A DNA stretch of 64,000 nt from Pedobacter sp. Its GTDB lineage: Bacteria > Bacteroidota > Bacteroidia > Sphingobacteriales > Sphingobacteriaceae. Positions 1 through 8,893 of this stretch are shown piece by piece. The notes beneath the pieces are model-generated. The model was not told the DNA's origin. It saw only the letters and a list, made by a program, of their open reading frames with translations, and searched no databases. The first letter of the stretch is position 1. Each line of letters starts with the position of its first letter. The stretch lies in contig NZ_JAVHXT010000013.1 of assembly GCF_031119335.1 (NCBI RefSeq), forward strand, positions 1 to 64,000. The letters run 5' to 3'. Made by a program: the position numbers and the translations under genes.

Positions 1-63
1 TCAGCTGGTTAGAGCATCTGACTGTTAATCAGAGGGTCGCTGGTTCGAGCCCAGCAGAGGGAG
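1..63 (+). tRNA. tRNA-Asn (GTT), 5' end cut by window edge
   Basis: The D-arm remainder, the anticodon stem TCTGA/TCAGA around loop CTGTTAA (anticodon GTT, Asn), the variable loop, the T-arm GCTGG/CCAGC with loop TTCGAGC, and the 3' acceptor strand AGAGGGA plus discriminator G are all visible. The 5' acceptor strand lies outside the window. CCA is not encoded. Confidence 0.95.
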
Positions 64-71
64 CTTCAGTG

Positions 72-107
72 GGCAAGCACGAAAATTCGGTCGCTTGCCT
101 TTTTTTT
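72..107 (+). terminator. Rho-independent terminator after tRNA-Asn
   Basis: A 7-bp stem GGCAAGC (72-78) / GCTTGCC (93-99) is followed directly by a run of T to 107. It lies 9 nt after the tRNA and probably ends the tRNA transcript. Confidence 0.8.
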
Positions 108-699
108 GCCTTGTAATTTGCTGTTAATCTGATAGATAATCGAAAAAATATATCTGCGTTTAACGGTTCCGGAGGATATTCGAAAAGTGGCGACCTGTTT
201 TTTCAAAGTGGCCATTTTTTTCGGTAAGAGTTCAGCTGATTTCGTTTAAAAGTGTTTATTTGGCTGATTTTAATGTTTTTTAAGGACTATTGGATTCATT
301 TCGGGTGTTTGTCTTTGCTAAGGTTGTATTTTGCCTAGCATCTTAAAATAACTGTGGTGCTTTATATAAGATTTGTTGCGAAGCCAACTTCTCCGATCAG
401 TAAAAATGGGTATCTTAAATTGCCTTTTGCATAGCAAAAGGAATCCTTGACAGCTTGAAAAAAACTAAAGTCTCAATCAGGAAAACAGGTATTACTCGCT
501 AGCAGAATATACTAAGAAATTTGGACAGTTTGGAGCGAAGGAGACTAGCTACTTTTACTGGAATAAACATGAGGAACGAAGGACTGAAAATCCAGAGATT
601 TTTTTTAACAAGTATACAGTTTGTCGGGTATTATTGAATTATTTATCCTGCATCTATCAGAATTAATAGTTATATTTTAGGTGAATTAACCGAATAGAA
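108..699. other. Gene-poor stretch between tRNA and first esterase
   Basis: No intact gene is seen. It contains a start-less 65-codon open frame (469-666, listed separately). No TAnnTTTG promoter with good spacing was found ahead of the gene at 700. The position next to a tRNA 3' end makes past integration possible, but no repeat of the tRNA 3' end was recognised. Confidence 0.4.
469..666 (+). pseudogene. Start-less 65-codon open frame, possible gene remnant
   Basis: The frame from just after TAA (466-468) to TAA (664-666) is open for 65 codons and has no ATG, GTG or TTG near its beginning. Its translation (for example ENRYYSLAEYTKKFGQF and ETSYFYWNKHEERR) has a protein-like, aromatic and charged composition rather than random AT-rich sequence. 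I do not recognise the family. It may be the 3' remnant of a lost gene next to the tRNA, or chance. Confidence 0.25.
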
Positions 700-2094
700 A
701 TGACTAAAACTATCTTTTTTCTAGTATCACTATTATTATTGGGAGTAAATGTTAAAGCAGAAATTAAATTACCCTCAATCTTTAGCAACAACATGGTATT
801 GCAACAACAAGCTGACGTAGCTATTTGGGGTAAAGCAAATAAAGATGCCAAGGTTTATATTGTAACTTCCTGGGATAAGAAAAAATATAGTACAATAGCT
901 GCTAATAATGGTAATTGGAAGCTAAAAATAGCTACACCAACTGCAGGAGGCCCATATGAAATTAGCATCAGCGATGGTAAAGAGTTGATACTTAAAAACG
1001 TACTTATAGGCGAAGTATGGGTTTGCTCGGGCCAATCTAATATGGAAATGACATTGCGTGGTAACTCATCACCAATTCTTAATGCAAATCAAATCATACT
1101 TAATGCCGAAAACCCTAAAATTAGGTTGTTTACTGTGAAGAGAGCTTCGTCATTAACTGCCGTAGAAGACACAAAAAGCGAATGGAAAGAAACAACTTCT
1201 GAAACTGCTAGAGAATTTAGTGCATTGGCGTTTCAGTACGGTCAAATTTTGCAGCAGAAATTGAAAGTTCCCGTGGGCTTAATTTTATCTTCGTTAGGCG
1301 GTACAAAAATTCAGTCATGGATGAACGCAGAAAGTTTAAAACCTTTTCCAGAAGTAGAAATAGTAAAAACATTAAACGGATTGGCTTCGCCCCATAAAGA
1401 AGCCACGGTATTATATAATGGTATGATTGCTCCAATAGCTGGTTATGGGATAAAAGGTTTTCTGTGGTATCAGGGAGAAAGTAATAGGCATGAACCTGAA
1501 TTATATGGCAAATTATTTCCTGCAATGGTAGCAGATTGGAGAAAACAATGGGGTTTGGGCGAAATCCCTTTTTATTACGTGCAAATTGCACCTTTTGGAT
1601 TAGACAGCGAAGGCCGTAGTGGACCTAAATTACGTGAAGCTCAACTTAATGCCATGAAGCTTATTCCAAACTCGGGAATGGCTTGTGCCATTGATGCTGG
1701 CATGGAGAAAGATATTCATCCTATGGACAAAACCATTCTTGCGCAACGTTTGGCCTATTGGGCTTTGGCAAAAACCTATAATATAAAAGGAATTGGCTAT
1801 AACGGACCGGTTTACAATAGTATGAAAATAGAGGGAAACAAGGCCGTATTGACTTTTGATAATGCTCCTTATCTTACATCTTATAAAAAAGACTTAACAC
1901 TTTTTGAAGTTGCTGGAGCAGATAAGGTTTTTTATCCAGCAGAAGCAAAATTGAGCAAGAATGAGGTTACTGTACAGAGTAGCAAAGTTCAAAATCCAGT
2001 GGCTGTTAGGTATGCATTTAAAGAGTGGGTAATGGGCGAATTGTATAATAATGATGGATTACCTGCCTCATCTTTTAGAACAGATAATTGGTAG
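700..2094 (+). CDS. Sialate O-acetylesterase-type esterase (SASA domain), periplasmic
   Basis: A 464-residue SGNH-fold carbohydrate O-acetylesterase that would remove acetyl groups from glycan chains or oligosaccharides. Residues 1-20 form a signal peptide ending in VKA. A beta-rich N-terminal domain follows, then block I GQSNMEM with the likely nucleophile Ser113, the block QGESNRHE, and the Asp/His pair D338-x-H340 in KDIHPMDK. No T9SS sorting domain is present, so it is probably periplasmic. The middle of the protein at 20399-22942 is clearly related (shared VLQQQ, IWGKA, GEVW, GQSNMEM blocks). Here 'sialate' is a family label; the acetylated sugar is more likely part of this locus's polysaccharide. 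The next gene on the same strand is the hybrid regulator, 93 nt away. Confidence 0.88.
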   Translation: MTKTIFFLVSLLLLGVNVKAEIKLPSIFSNNMVLQQQADVAIWGKANKDAKVYIVTSWDKKKYSTIAANNGNWKLKIATPTAGGPYEISISDGKELILKNVLIGEVWVCSGQSNMEMTLRGNSSPILNANQIILNAENPKIRLFTVKRASSLTAVEDTKSEWKETTSETAREFSALAFQYGQILQQKLKVPVGLILSSLGGTKIQSWMNAESLKPFPEVEIVKTLNGLASPHKEATVLYNGMIAPIAGYGIKGFLWYQGESNRHEPELYGKLFPAMVADWRKQWGLGEIPFYYVQIAPFGLDSEGRSGPKLREAQLNAMKLIPNSGMACAIDAGMEKDIHPMDKTILAQRLAYWALAKTYNIKGIGYNGPVYNSMKIEGNKAVLTFDNAPYLTSYKKDLTLFEVAGADKVFYPAEAKLSKNEVTVQSSKVQNPVAVRYAFKEWVMGELYNNDGLPASSFRTDNW

Positions 2095-2187
2095 CTTGTC
2101 TTCAGTAGTTTATTTCATTCTGATAAGTTATTGTGTTTACTTTTTTGATTTTAATAAATTACCTTTAAGTGTAAAACTAAACTATAA

Positions 2188-5100
2188 TTGGTGAAATTTT
2201 CTTTTATTAAAGTACTGCTTTTTTTTCTGTTCCTGTTTTCATCAATCGGGATATACGCACAGTCTCCCAAAATAAACTTTAAAAATTATTCTATTAACGA
2301 AGGTCTGTCTCAAAACACGGTTCTTTGTTTGTTGCAAGACAAATATGGCTTTATTTGGATAGGTACAGAAGATGGTTTAAATAAATTTGATGGTTACGAG
2401 TTTACCATTTATAAGCATGATAATGCAGATTCTACCAGTATTAGTCATAACCAAATCAATGCGCTTTATGAAGATACGGATGGAAAAATATGGGTAGCAA
2501 CATCTAAAGGTCTAAATGTATTTGATAGAGAAAAAGAGACTTTTACAAAGGTGATTTATGCTGATGATAAATCGGATGGTTCAAATTATATCATCTCTAT
2601 TTATAAGGATAAACGTGGCGATTTTTGGATTGGTAGCTTATTAGATTTAAAACAATATCGACCAAAAGACAAAAAAATAAACAGTTACCGACTTTCTAAC
2701 GAGAAGCAGACTGAACTGAATAAAGTCAACTATATTTTTGGCGATAAAAAAGGTTTGTTATGGGTAAGCATTGGTAGCGATATTAGGCGCTTTAATCCAG
2801 TTACTAAAAAATTCATGGCATTGCCTGCACTTTTGGAGGAGAATAAAACTTTAAGGGGTTCAACCATTCGTGTAATTAAGCAAGATAACTGGGGACGGAT
2901 TTGGATAGCAACAGAAAATAATGGTGTTTTCCTTTTCAATGAAGCTAAAAATACACTTACCCACCTGCAACATCAACCAAATAATAAGAATAGTCTACCC
3001 ATCAATATTATTAGGGAAATTTATATTGCCAATGAGAATGAAGTTTGGTTTGGTACACGAGATGGCCTATCGATATATCATCTGTTAAGCCAAACATTTA
3101 TCAATTATCGTAATGATATTTATGATACCCAATCGTTAAGCCACAATTCTATCAGAGCTATTTTAAAAGATAGAACCGGCAACATTTGGTTGGGTACGTA
3201 TGCCGGCGGAGTAAATATAATTACCCCTGGTAGTAGTATGTTTTCGCTAATAAAAGAACAGATTGGAAACAAAGCTGGTTTAAGTTATCGGGTGGTTAGT
3301 TCTATCATCAACAGTGATAATAATTCGCTTTGGGTAGGCACAGAGGGCGGAGGTTTGAACTTTATAGCGAATGATAATTCATTTTATAAGAGATATCCGT
3401 TGTTGGAAAATAGTACTGATGTTTCTGCGAATACAGTAAAATCTTTATTGAACGATGGCAAGAATATTTGGATTGGCACTTTTAAAGGGCTTTGGCATTT
3501 AGATAACAATACTAAAAAGTTGACAGGCTATCCTGTTCCGGAGAAAAAAGGTGTTTATTCTTTAGCGAAAACAAAAGAAGGGATATGGATGGGGACCAAT
3601 GGTGCAGGAATTATCTTGCGGAAGCCAGACGGAAGCTATCAGATTTTTAAGCATGACCCTAAAAATCCTAATAGTATTTGTGGTAATAGCATTACAAAAA
3701 TTTTAAAAGACGGTAAGGACAATTTATGGATTGGGACAGACAGGGGCTTAAATTATTATAATGGCAAAACCTTTAAGCAATATTTTTATAATGCCAAAGA
3801 TAGCTTTAGCTTAAGCAGTAGCAGTATTCTTTCTGTTTTTATTGATAGTAAAAATGGAATATGGATAGGCACCAAAGGTGGAGGATTGAACTTTTTTGAC
3901 GAGAAGAATGGTAAATTCTATAACATTTCTACAAAAAATGGCTTGGGAAATAATGTTGTACAGGCTATACAAGAAGATGATAAAGGGAATTTATGGGTAA
4001 GTTCAAACAAAGGTTTGGCAAAAATATCTTTTGATAGAAAGAAACTGCCATTGGCCAATCATAACTATACTATTTTCAATTATTACGTGGAAGATGGTTT
4101 GCAAAGCAATCAGTTTTTAACCAATGCTAGCAATAAAAATAGTAAGGGAGAACTTTTTTTTGGTGGTATTAACGGGATAAGTTATTTCAATCCCGAAAAA
4201 ATTAAAAGTAATAACCATAAACCAACGGTAGTATTTACCGATTTTTTGATTAGAAATAAAGTTGTTGACCTTAAGGAAGAGAATTCGCCATTAACCACAA
4301 CCATTAACGAAACCAAGGAAATTGTTTTAACCTATGACCAGGCTTTCATCACTCTAAAATTTGCGGCACTTAATTACACTAATCCCAATAAAAACCAATA
4401 TGCCTATAAATTAGAAGGGTTAACAAACGATGATGAGTGGCATTATGTTGGCAATCAAAGAACGGCCACATACACCAATCTTGATGCAGGAACTTACGTT
4501 TTTAAAGTAAAAGCAGCCAATAACGATGGCGTTTGGAACGAGGCTCCCAAAATTTTGAAGATAAAGGTGCTGCCTCCGTGGTGGAAAAGCTGGTGGGCAT
4601 TTGTTATTTACAGTTTAATTATTGCATTACTGTTATACCTCTACTATTCGTATTCATTAAGAACGGCAAAACTTAAGAACGATTTGGTTTACGAATCGCT
4701 CATTAGAGAAAAAGATCAAGAACTTTATCAGCGAAAGCTAAATTTCTTTACCAATATTTCTCACGAGATCAAAACGCCGCTTACGCTCATATTGGCTCCT
4801 TTAGAGAAATTGGTTGCGTTTAACGATGGCAATAATAAGATTCAAAATCAGCTGATGCTGATGAAGAGAAATGGCGAAAGATTAACAAGATTAATTAACC
4901 AGTTACTCGATTTTAGGAAGTTTGAAAGTGGAAATATGCATTTACAAGCTGCTGAAGGTAACATAGTAAGATTTTTAAGAGAAGTAGTATTAGCTTTTGA
5001 TTCTTATGCACAATACCTAGAAATTAAATTAAACCTGGAAACCGATAAAAAAAGTATTCGCCTGTATTTTGACAGAGATAAATTCGAGAAAATTCTTTAT

Positions 5101-6324
5101 AACCTTTTATCTAATGCCTTAAAGTTCACTAAAAAAGGCGGCGAAATAATAGTTAAGGTAAAAGAAGAAACTGAGAATGGCTACGCTGTTATAGAAATTA
5201 TAGACAATGGAATTGGCATAGCTGCTCATCATGTTCCGCATATATTTGATCAATTTAAGCACTATAATGAAGAGGGAGTAAATGCCAGTGGTACAGGTAT
5301 TGGCTTAGCATTTACGAAGGGGCTTGTAGAATTGCACCACGGTGAAATATATGTTTCTAGTCAAGAGCATAAAGAAAATCAACAAGGTTATACCTGTTTT
5401 ACCATTAAAATCCCGACAGGGAAAAATCACCTAAAGGAGCATGAGATTATTGCAGATTATAAAGACAGTGAAAATATAGATGGTTATTTTGAACAGCAAT
5501 CTGAGGCTAAACCTTCTGTTTCTTTAGAAAGTAAGCGGGAATTGATTCTAGAAAAAAATGAAGGCGAAACTCCTGTGATGTTACTGGTAGAAGATAATGC
5601 GGATGTAATGGAATTCCTAGTCTCTCATTTTCAAGATAAATTTATTATACACCAGGCTGTAAATGGAAAAGATGGGATAGATAAAGCTTTAGAAATTATG
5701 CCTGATATTATCATAAGTGACGTAATGATGCCCATAATGAGTGGCACGACGCTTTGTAATACTTTAAAAAATGATAACCGAACCAGTCATATCCCTATTA
5801 TTTTGCTTACCGCCAGAACACCAATAATTTACAAGATAGAAGGATTGGAAACTGGTGCCGATGATTACATTACGAAGCCTTTTAGCATTAATATTGTAGA
5901 AACCAGGGTTTGGAACTTGCTAGAGCTTCGCCAAAAACTTCGTGAAAGATATAAGAAGGAGGTAACACTACAGCCAAAAAACATTGCCATTACCTCTCCA
6001 GATGAGATATTTTTAGAAAAGGTAATGAATTTTATAGAAGCAAATATGACGGAGCCTACACTAAATGTGGAAGAGTTAGGCAAGGAAGTTGCAATGAGTA
6101 GGGTGACGTTGTATAGAAAAATTAAAGCGCTTACTAGCCAAACCACCATAGAATTTATCAGGTCGGTTAGGTTAAAAAGAGCTGCACAACTGCTAGAGAC
6201 ACAGAATTACAATGTTAGCGAGGTGGCTTATATGGTTGGGTTTACGGATGTAGATTATTTTAGGAAATGCTTTAAGGAGCAATTTAAACTTACTCCGAAA
6301 GAGTTTGGGAATGATAAAAAATAA
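2188..6324 (+). CDS. Hybrid two-component system regulator (periplasmic propeller sensor, kinase, receiver, AraC HTH)
   Basis: A one-protein sensor and transcription factor of the type that controls Bacteroidota PULs. Residues 1-25 are a signal peptide. Up to about 685 come many two-component propeller repeats (IWIGTEDGLNKFDG-type blades), then a Y_Y_Y domain (about 725-792) and a membrane helix (about 802-824). The histidine kinase has its phospho-acceptor at His859 (NFFTNISHEIKTP), followed by an ATPase domain with IIDNGIGI and GTGIGLAF. The receiver carries phospho-acceptor Asp1178 in ISDVMMP, and an AraC-type HTH occupies about 1275-1376. There is no ATG at the beginning: the signal peptide starts at TTG (2188) or the next codon GTG (2191). 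The sensor probably binds an oligosaccharide in the periplasm and switches on neighbouring operons. The nearest SusC (23375) lacks an anti-sigma signalling domain, which fits control by this regulator. Confidence 0.95.
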   Translation: MVKFSFIKVLLFFLFLFSSIGIYAQSPKINFKNYSINEGLSQNTVLCLLQDKYGFIWIGTEDGLNKFDGYEFTIYKHDNADSTSISHNQINALYEDTDGKIWVATSKGLNVFDREKETFTKVIYADDKSDGSNYIISIYKDKRGDFWIGSLLDLKQYRPKDKKINSYRLSNEKQTELNKVNYIFGDKKGLLWVSIGSDIRRFNPVTKKFMALPALLEENKTLRGSTIRVIKQDNWGRIWIATENNGVFLFNEAKNTLTHLQHQPNNKNSLPINIIREIYIANENEVWFGTRDGLSIYHLLSQTFINYRNDIYDTQSLSHNSIRAILKDRTGNIWLGTYAGGVNIITPGSSMFSLIKEQIGNKAGLSYRVVSSIINSDNNSLWVGTEGGGLNFIANDNSFYKRYPLLENSTDVSANTVKSLLNDGKNIWIGTFKGLWHLDNNTKKLTGYPVPEKKGVYSLAKTKEGIWMGTNGAGIILRKPDGSYQIFKHDPKNPNSICGNSITKILKDGKDNLWIGTDRGLNYYNGKTFKQYFYNAKDSFSLSSSSILSVFIDSKNGIWIGTKGGGLNFFDEKNGKFYNISTKNGLGNNVVQAIQEDDKGNLWVSSNKGLAKISFDRKKLPLANHNYTIFNYYVEDGLQSNQFLTNASNKNSKGELFFGGINGISYFNPEKIKSNNHKPTVVFTDFLIRNKVVDLKEENSPLTTTINETKEIVLTYDQAFITLKFAALNYTNPNKNQYAYKLEGLTNDDEWHYVGNQRTATYTNLDAGTYVFKVKAANNDGVWNEAPKILKIKVLPPWWKSWWAFVIYSLIIALLLYLYYSYSLRTAKLKNDLVYESLIREKDQELYQRKLNFFTNISHEIKTPLTLILAPLEKLVAFNDGNNKIQNQLMLMKRNGERLTRLINQLLDFRKFESGNMHLQAAEGNIVRFLREVVLAFDSYAQYLEIKLNLETDKKSIRLYFDRDKFEKILYNLLSNALKFTKKGGEIIVKVKEETENGYAVIEIIDNGIGIAAHHVPHIFDQFKHYNEEGVNASGTGIGLAFTKGLVELHHGEIYVSSQEHKENQQGYTCFTIKIPTGKNHLKEHEIIADYKDSENIDGYFEQQSEAKPSVSLESKRELILEKNEGETPVMLLVEDNADVMEFLVSHFQDKFIIHQAVNGKDGIDKALEIMPDIIISDVMMPIMSGTTLCNTLKNDNRTSHIPIILLTARTPIIYKIEGLETGADDYITKPFSINIVETRVWNLLELRQKLRERYKKEVTLQPKNIAITSPDEIFLEKVMNFIEANMTEPTLNVEELGKEVAMSRVTLYRKIKALTSQTTIEFIRSVRLKRAAQLLETQNYNVSEVAYMVGFTDVDYFRKCFKEQFKLTPKEFGNDKK

Positions 6325-6354
6325 AAGTACTTGGCTATTTCTTGTTGAAAGGAA

Positions 6355-7617
6355 TTATAACTCGCCAGCATTTAATTTTTTATATCTCAATAAAGCTTCT
6401 AAAAAATAGTAATCAGCATATACCAAAGGCGCATTTACTTCGCTATTTTTCTGCATGTGACCTACACTATTTTTCAGGATAAAGTTTCCATTTGTGCCTG
6501 GTTTGGCCAAGTATTCTTCACCACCCAGCGTATTAATGATATTTACAGCTGCATTATAATATTTGGCTTTTAGTCTCTTGCTAGAAAAGGTACTTAGCTC
6601 AAATAGGGCAGAAGCGGTTAATGCTGCTGCAGAAGCATCCCTAGATACAGGGTTGTTTTTGCTGGGGTCAAATGCCCACTTTGGATGATATCCTGCTTGT
6701 CCTACATTAAAGTCCCAAAAAGGAACTTTATCTTCTGGAAGATTTTTATGGTCTAGAAAGAAGTTAGCCATTTTTTGTGCGGTAACTAAAAATCGTTTGT
6801 CTTTAGTGTTACGATAAACCGTTGTAAAGCCGTAAATACCCCAGCCTTGCCCACGAGACCATTGAGAATTATCTGAAAAACCTTGCACAGTTTGTTGGTG
6901 AAGTACTTCCCCAGTTGATTTATCATAATTGACAAGATGAAACGAACTGTAGTCGGCACGAAGGTGGTTCTTCATTGTAGTTTCTGCATGTTTAATAGCA
7001 ATATCTTTATAAATAGGGTCTTTGGTATATCTTGATACAAAAAATAACAATTCGAGGTTCATCATGTTATCTATAATAACAGGGAATTCCCAATCTGTTT
7101 TTCCATCATTAGATTTGCGTTTATTCCACGATTGGATAGCACCAACAGTAGGAGAGTACCTCGTAATTAATGATTTTGCAGATTGCACCAAAACAGGTAG
7201 ATAAGCTTCATTTTTTGTAATTCTGTATCCATTTCCATAACTATCAAACATCATAAAACCTATATCATGATGGCTGGTGTTAAATTGGTTTTTTTCAAGT
7301 GAAGCAGTCCATTTTTCGGCGGCACTTCTCCATTGCTCATCCTTGGTATACTCATAAACATACCAAAGACTTCCTGGCCAAAAACCTCCTGTCCAATCAC
7401 TAATAGGAACATATTTTGTTTCTCCATTTGCTGTTGTAGTCCTGGGGTACTGGCTTAAATCTGTCGATTTTTCGAGCATTTTTGAATATTGTGTTTTGGC
7501 AACATCAAAAACTTTTTCTAAAAGTGTATTCGGATTTCCATCACTCTTAAAGCAGAAAAAAAATGGTGTTATGAATATAATGGCTAAAAAATAGCTCAAT
7601 TTTTTGTTCATCGTCAT
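6355..7617 (-). CDS. GH88 unsaturated glucuronyl hydrolase (copy 1)
   Basis: A 420-residue (alpha/alpha)6-barrel enzyme that hydrolyses 4,5-unsaturated uronic acid from the non-reducing end of oligosaccharides made by polysaccharide lyases. It has an N-terminal hydrophobic signal segment. Family blocks include WTGGFWPGSLWY, SHHDIGFMM (Asp118), IIDNMMNLELL (Asp183), GFSDNSQWSRGQGWG and SRDASAAA. The two aspartates occupy the positions of the catalytic pair known in GH88. It is the last gene of the minus-strand operon that begins at 13067, 13 nt after the DUF2264 gene. A close paralogue lies at 35422. Its presence implies that a lyase generates its substrate. Confidence 0.9.
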   Translation of the reverse strand: MTMNKKLSYFLAIIFITPFFFCFKSDGNPNTLLEKVFDVAKTQYSKMLEKSTDLSQYPRTTTANGETKYVPISDWTGGFWPGSLWYVYEYTKDEQWRSAAEKWTASLEKNQFNTSHHDIGFMMFDSYGNGYRITKNEAYLPVLVQSAKSLITRYSPTVGAIQSWNKRKSNDGKTDWEFPVIIDNMMNLELLFFVSRYTKDPIYKDIAIKHAETTMKNHLRADYSSFHLVNYDKSTGEVLHQQTVQGFSDNSQWSRGQGWGIYGFTTVYRNTKDKRFLVTAQKMANFFLDHKNLPEDKVPFWDFNVGQAGYHPKWAFDPSKNNPVSRDASAAALTASALFELSTFSSKRLKAKYYNAAVNIINTLGGEEYLAKPGTNGNFILKNSVGHMQKNSEVNAPLVYADYYFLEALLRYKKLNAGEL

Positions 7618-7630
7618 TGCTTGTATGCGT

Positions 7631-8893
7631 TTAATTTTCTTTATAAGCTTGATCTAAGGTCACGGCGTCTCCTCGCCATATTTTGCGTGATGACCAATCT
7701 TCGTTTTTTTCTGTCCAAAAGGGATCTGTAGCAGGTAAACCCAAGACCAAAAATGCCTGAGCACATAAATAAAGGCTTCCAGTAGATACATATCCCTCGC
7801 CTAATTGTGGTTGATGCCCAAAAAATCCAATCCTTAACCAGCCTTTGTCATCGAATGTTTGAGGAGCTTCAATCTGTTTTTTTATCACATTGAAAAGGGC
7901 GAACCTAACCTGCTGCGGTGTTGTCTTTTTGGGCAATGTTTTCATCAGCGCAATTTTGGATAACAAATGAAATGCCCCAAACCGGTATACTATTGAACGG
8001 CCTATTGCAGGGTAAGTAGCTTCTGGAGAAATTAACATCTCTTGGATTTCTGCATAACGTTGTGCCCGTTTTACTTCTACGGCATAGGTTTCATCGTAGT
8101 TAATTTTTTGGACAACGTTAGCGTCTTTCATCACTTTTAGCACTTCTATAAACATAGGATGTATGACATAACTATTGTAGTAATCAAAATGAAATTCGGG
8201 CCCATCGCCATAAATTCCATCTCCCTTATACCAAGCAAGGTGCTGTCTTACCGCATAGTCAACACGGGTCATGTCACATTCTCCTTCAAACTTTAATAGG
8301 GCTGCTTCTATCATGGCACTGAATAGTAACCAGTTGTTGAAGCCAGGAGTAACCGATCTTGTAGCTTTAAAGGAGAGTAGTACGTTCTTTTTAGTTTGTT
8401 CATCAAGTGGCTCCCAAAGCTGATTAGGCGCTCTCAAAAGTGCTTCGGCTAAAAAGGCTGCATCTACCAATGGTTGCCTGCCTTCACTAAAATTCATATA
8501 ATCTGCCGCATTTTCATCTGTTGCATTTTTAATACAGATAAGTGCAAGGTTTGTGTATTTCTTCCGAAGTTTTCCTTCTTCGGTTTTGTCTTCACCAAGC
8601 TCAATCCACGGAGCCATGCCTGCCATTAAACGTCCAAAACCTTCTAAATGAGTATAGTTTTTGGTGTCTTCCGACTTAAATTCTACGGGCATATTCTTTT
8701 TTAATTCATTCTTGCTAAGATTGGTTAAAATAGGGTCTGCCATTTTCAGCATTACATCTACCATGTATTTTCGTTGTTTGGCAGGAGTTTCTTCAGCAAT
8801 TTTTTGAGCAAAGGTATAGGTGCTTAAAAAAATGGATAGGGTTAGTGCAAGACCTAATTTGCCGTTAACTTTAAAAGTGGCTATGTTTATCAT
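7631..8893 (-). CDS. DUF2264 family protein, probable glycoside hydrolase (GH154-like)
   Basis: A 420-residue protein with a signal peptide (about 1-29, ending TYTFAQ). Recognisable DUF2264 features are YTHLEGFGRLMAGMAPW near the N-terminus, FNNWLLFSAM in the middle and YGDGPEFHFDYYNSYVIHPM. From memory, DUF2264 corresponds to CAZy GH154, which includes a beta-glucuronidase acting on arabinogalactan side chains; that activity is a transfer from family knowledge. Its start overlaps the end of the GH2 gene by 4 nt (ATGA), so the two are translationally coupled. It probably works in the periplasm on oligosaccharides together with GH2 and GH88. Confidence 0.82.
   Translation of the reverse strand: MINIATFKVNGKLGLALTLSIFLSTYTFAQKIAEETPAKQRKYMVDVMLKMADPILTNLSKNELKKNMPVEFKSEDTKNYTHLEGFGRLMAGMAPWIELGEDKTEEGKLRKKYTNLALICIKNATDENAADYMNFSEGRQPLVDAAFLAEALLRAPNQLWEPLDEQTKKNVLLSFKATRSVTPGFNNWLLFSAMIEAALLKFEGECDMTRVDYAVRQHLAWYKGDGIYGDGPEFHFDYYNSYVIHPMFIEVLKVMKDANVVQKINYDETYAVEVKRAQRYAEIQEMLISPEATYPAIGRSIVYRFGAFHLLSKIALMKTLPKKTTPQQVRFALFNVIKKQIEAPQTFDDKGWLRIGFFGHQPQLGEGYVSTGSLYLCAQAFLVLGLPATDPFWTEKNEDWSSRKIWRGDAVTLDQAYKEN

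Noticed and set aside
1217-1591. 124-codon minus-strand open frame inside the esterase gene
   Set aside because: It lies opposite a clear enzyme gene, has no recognisable domain and no signals of its own.
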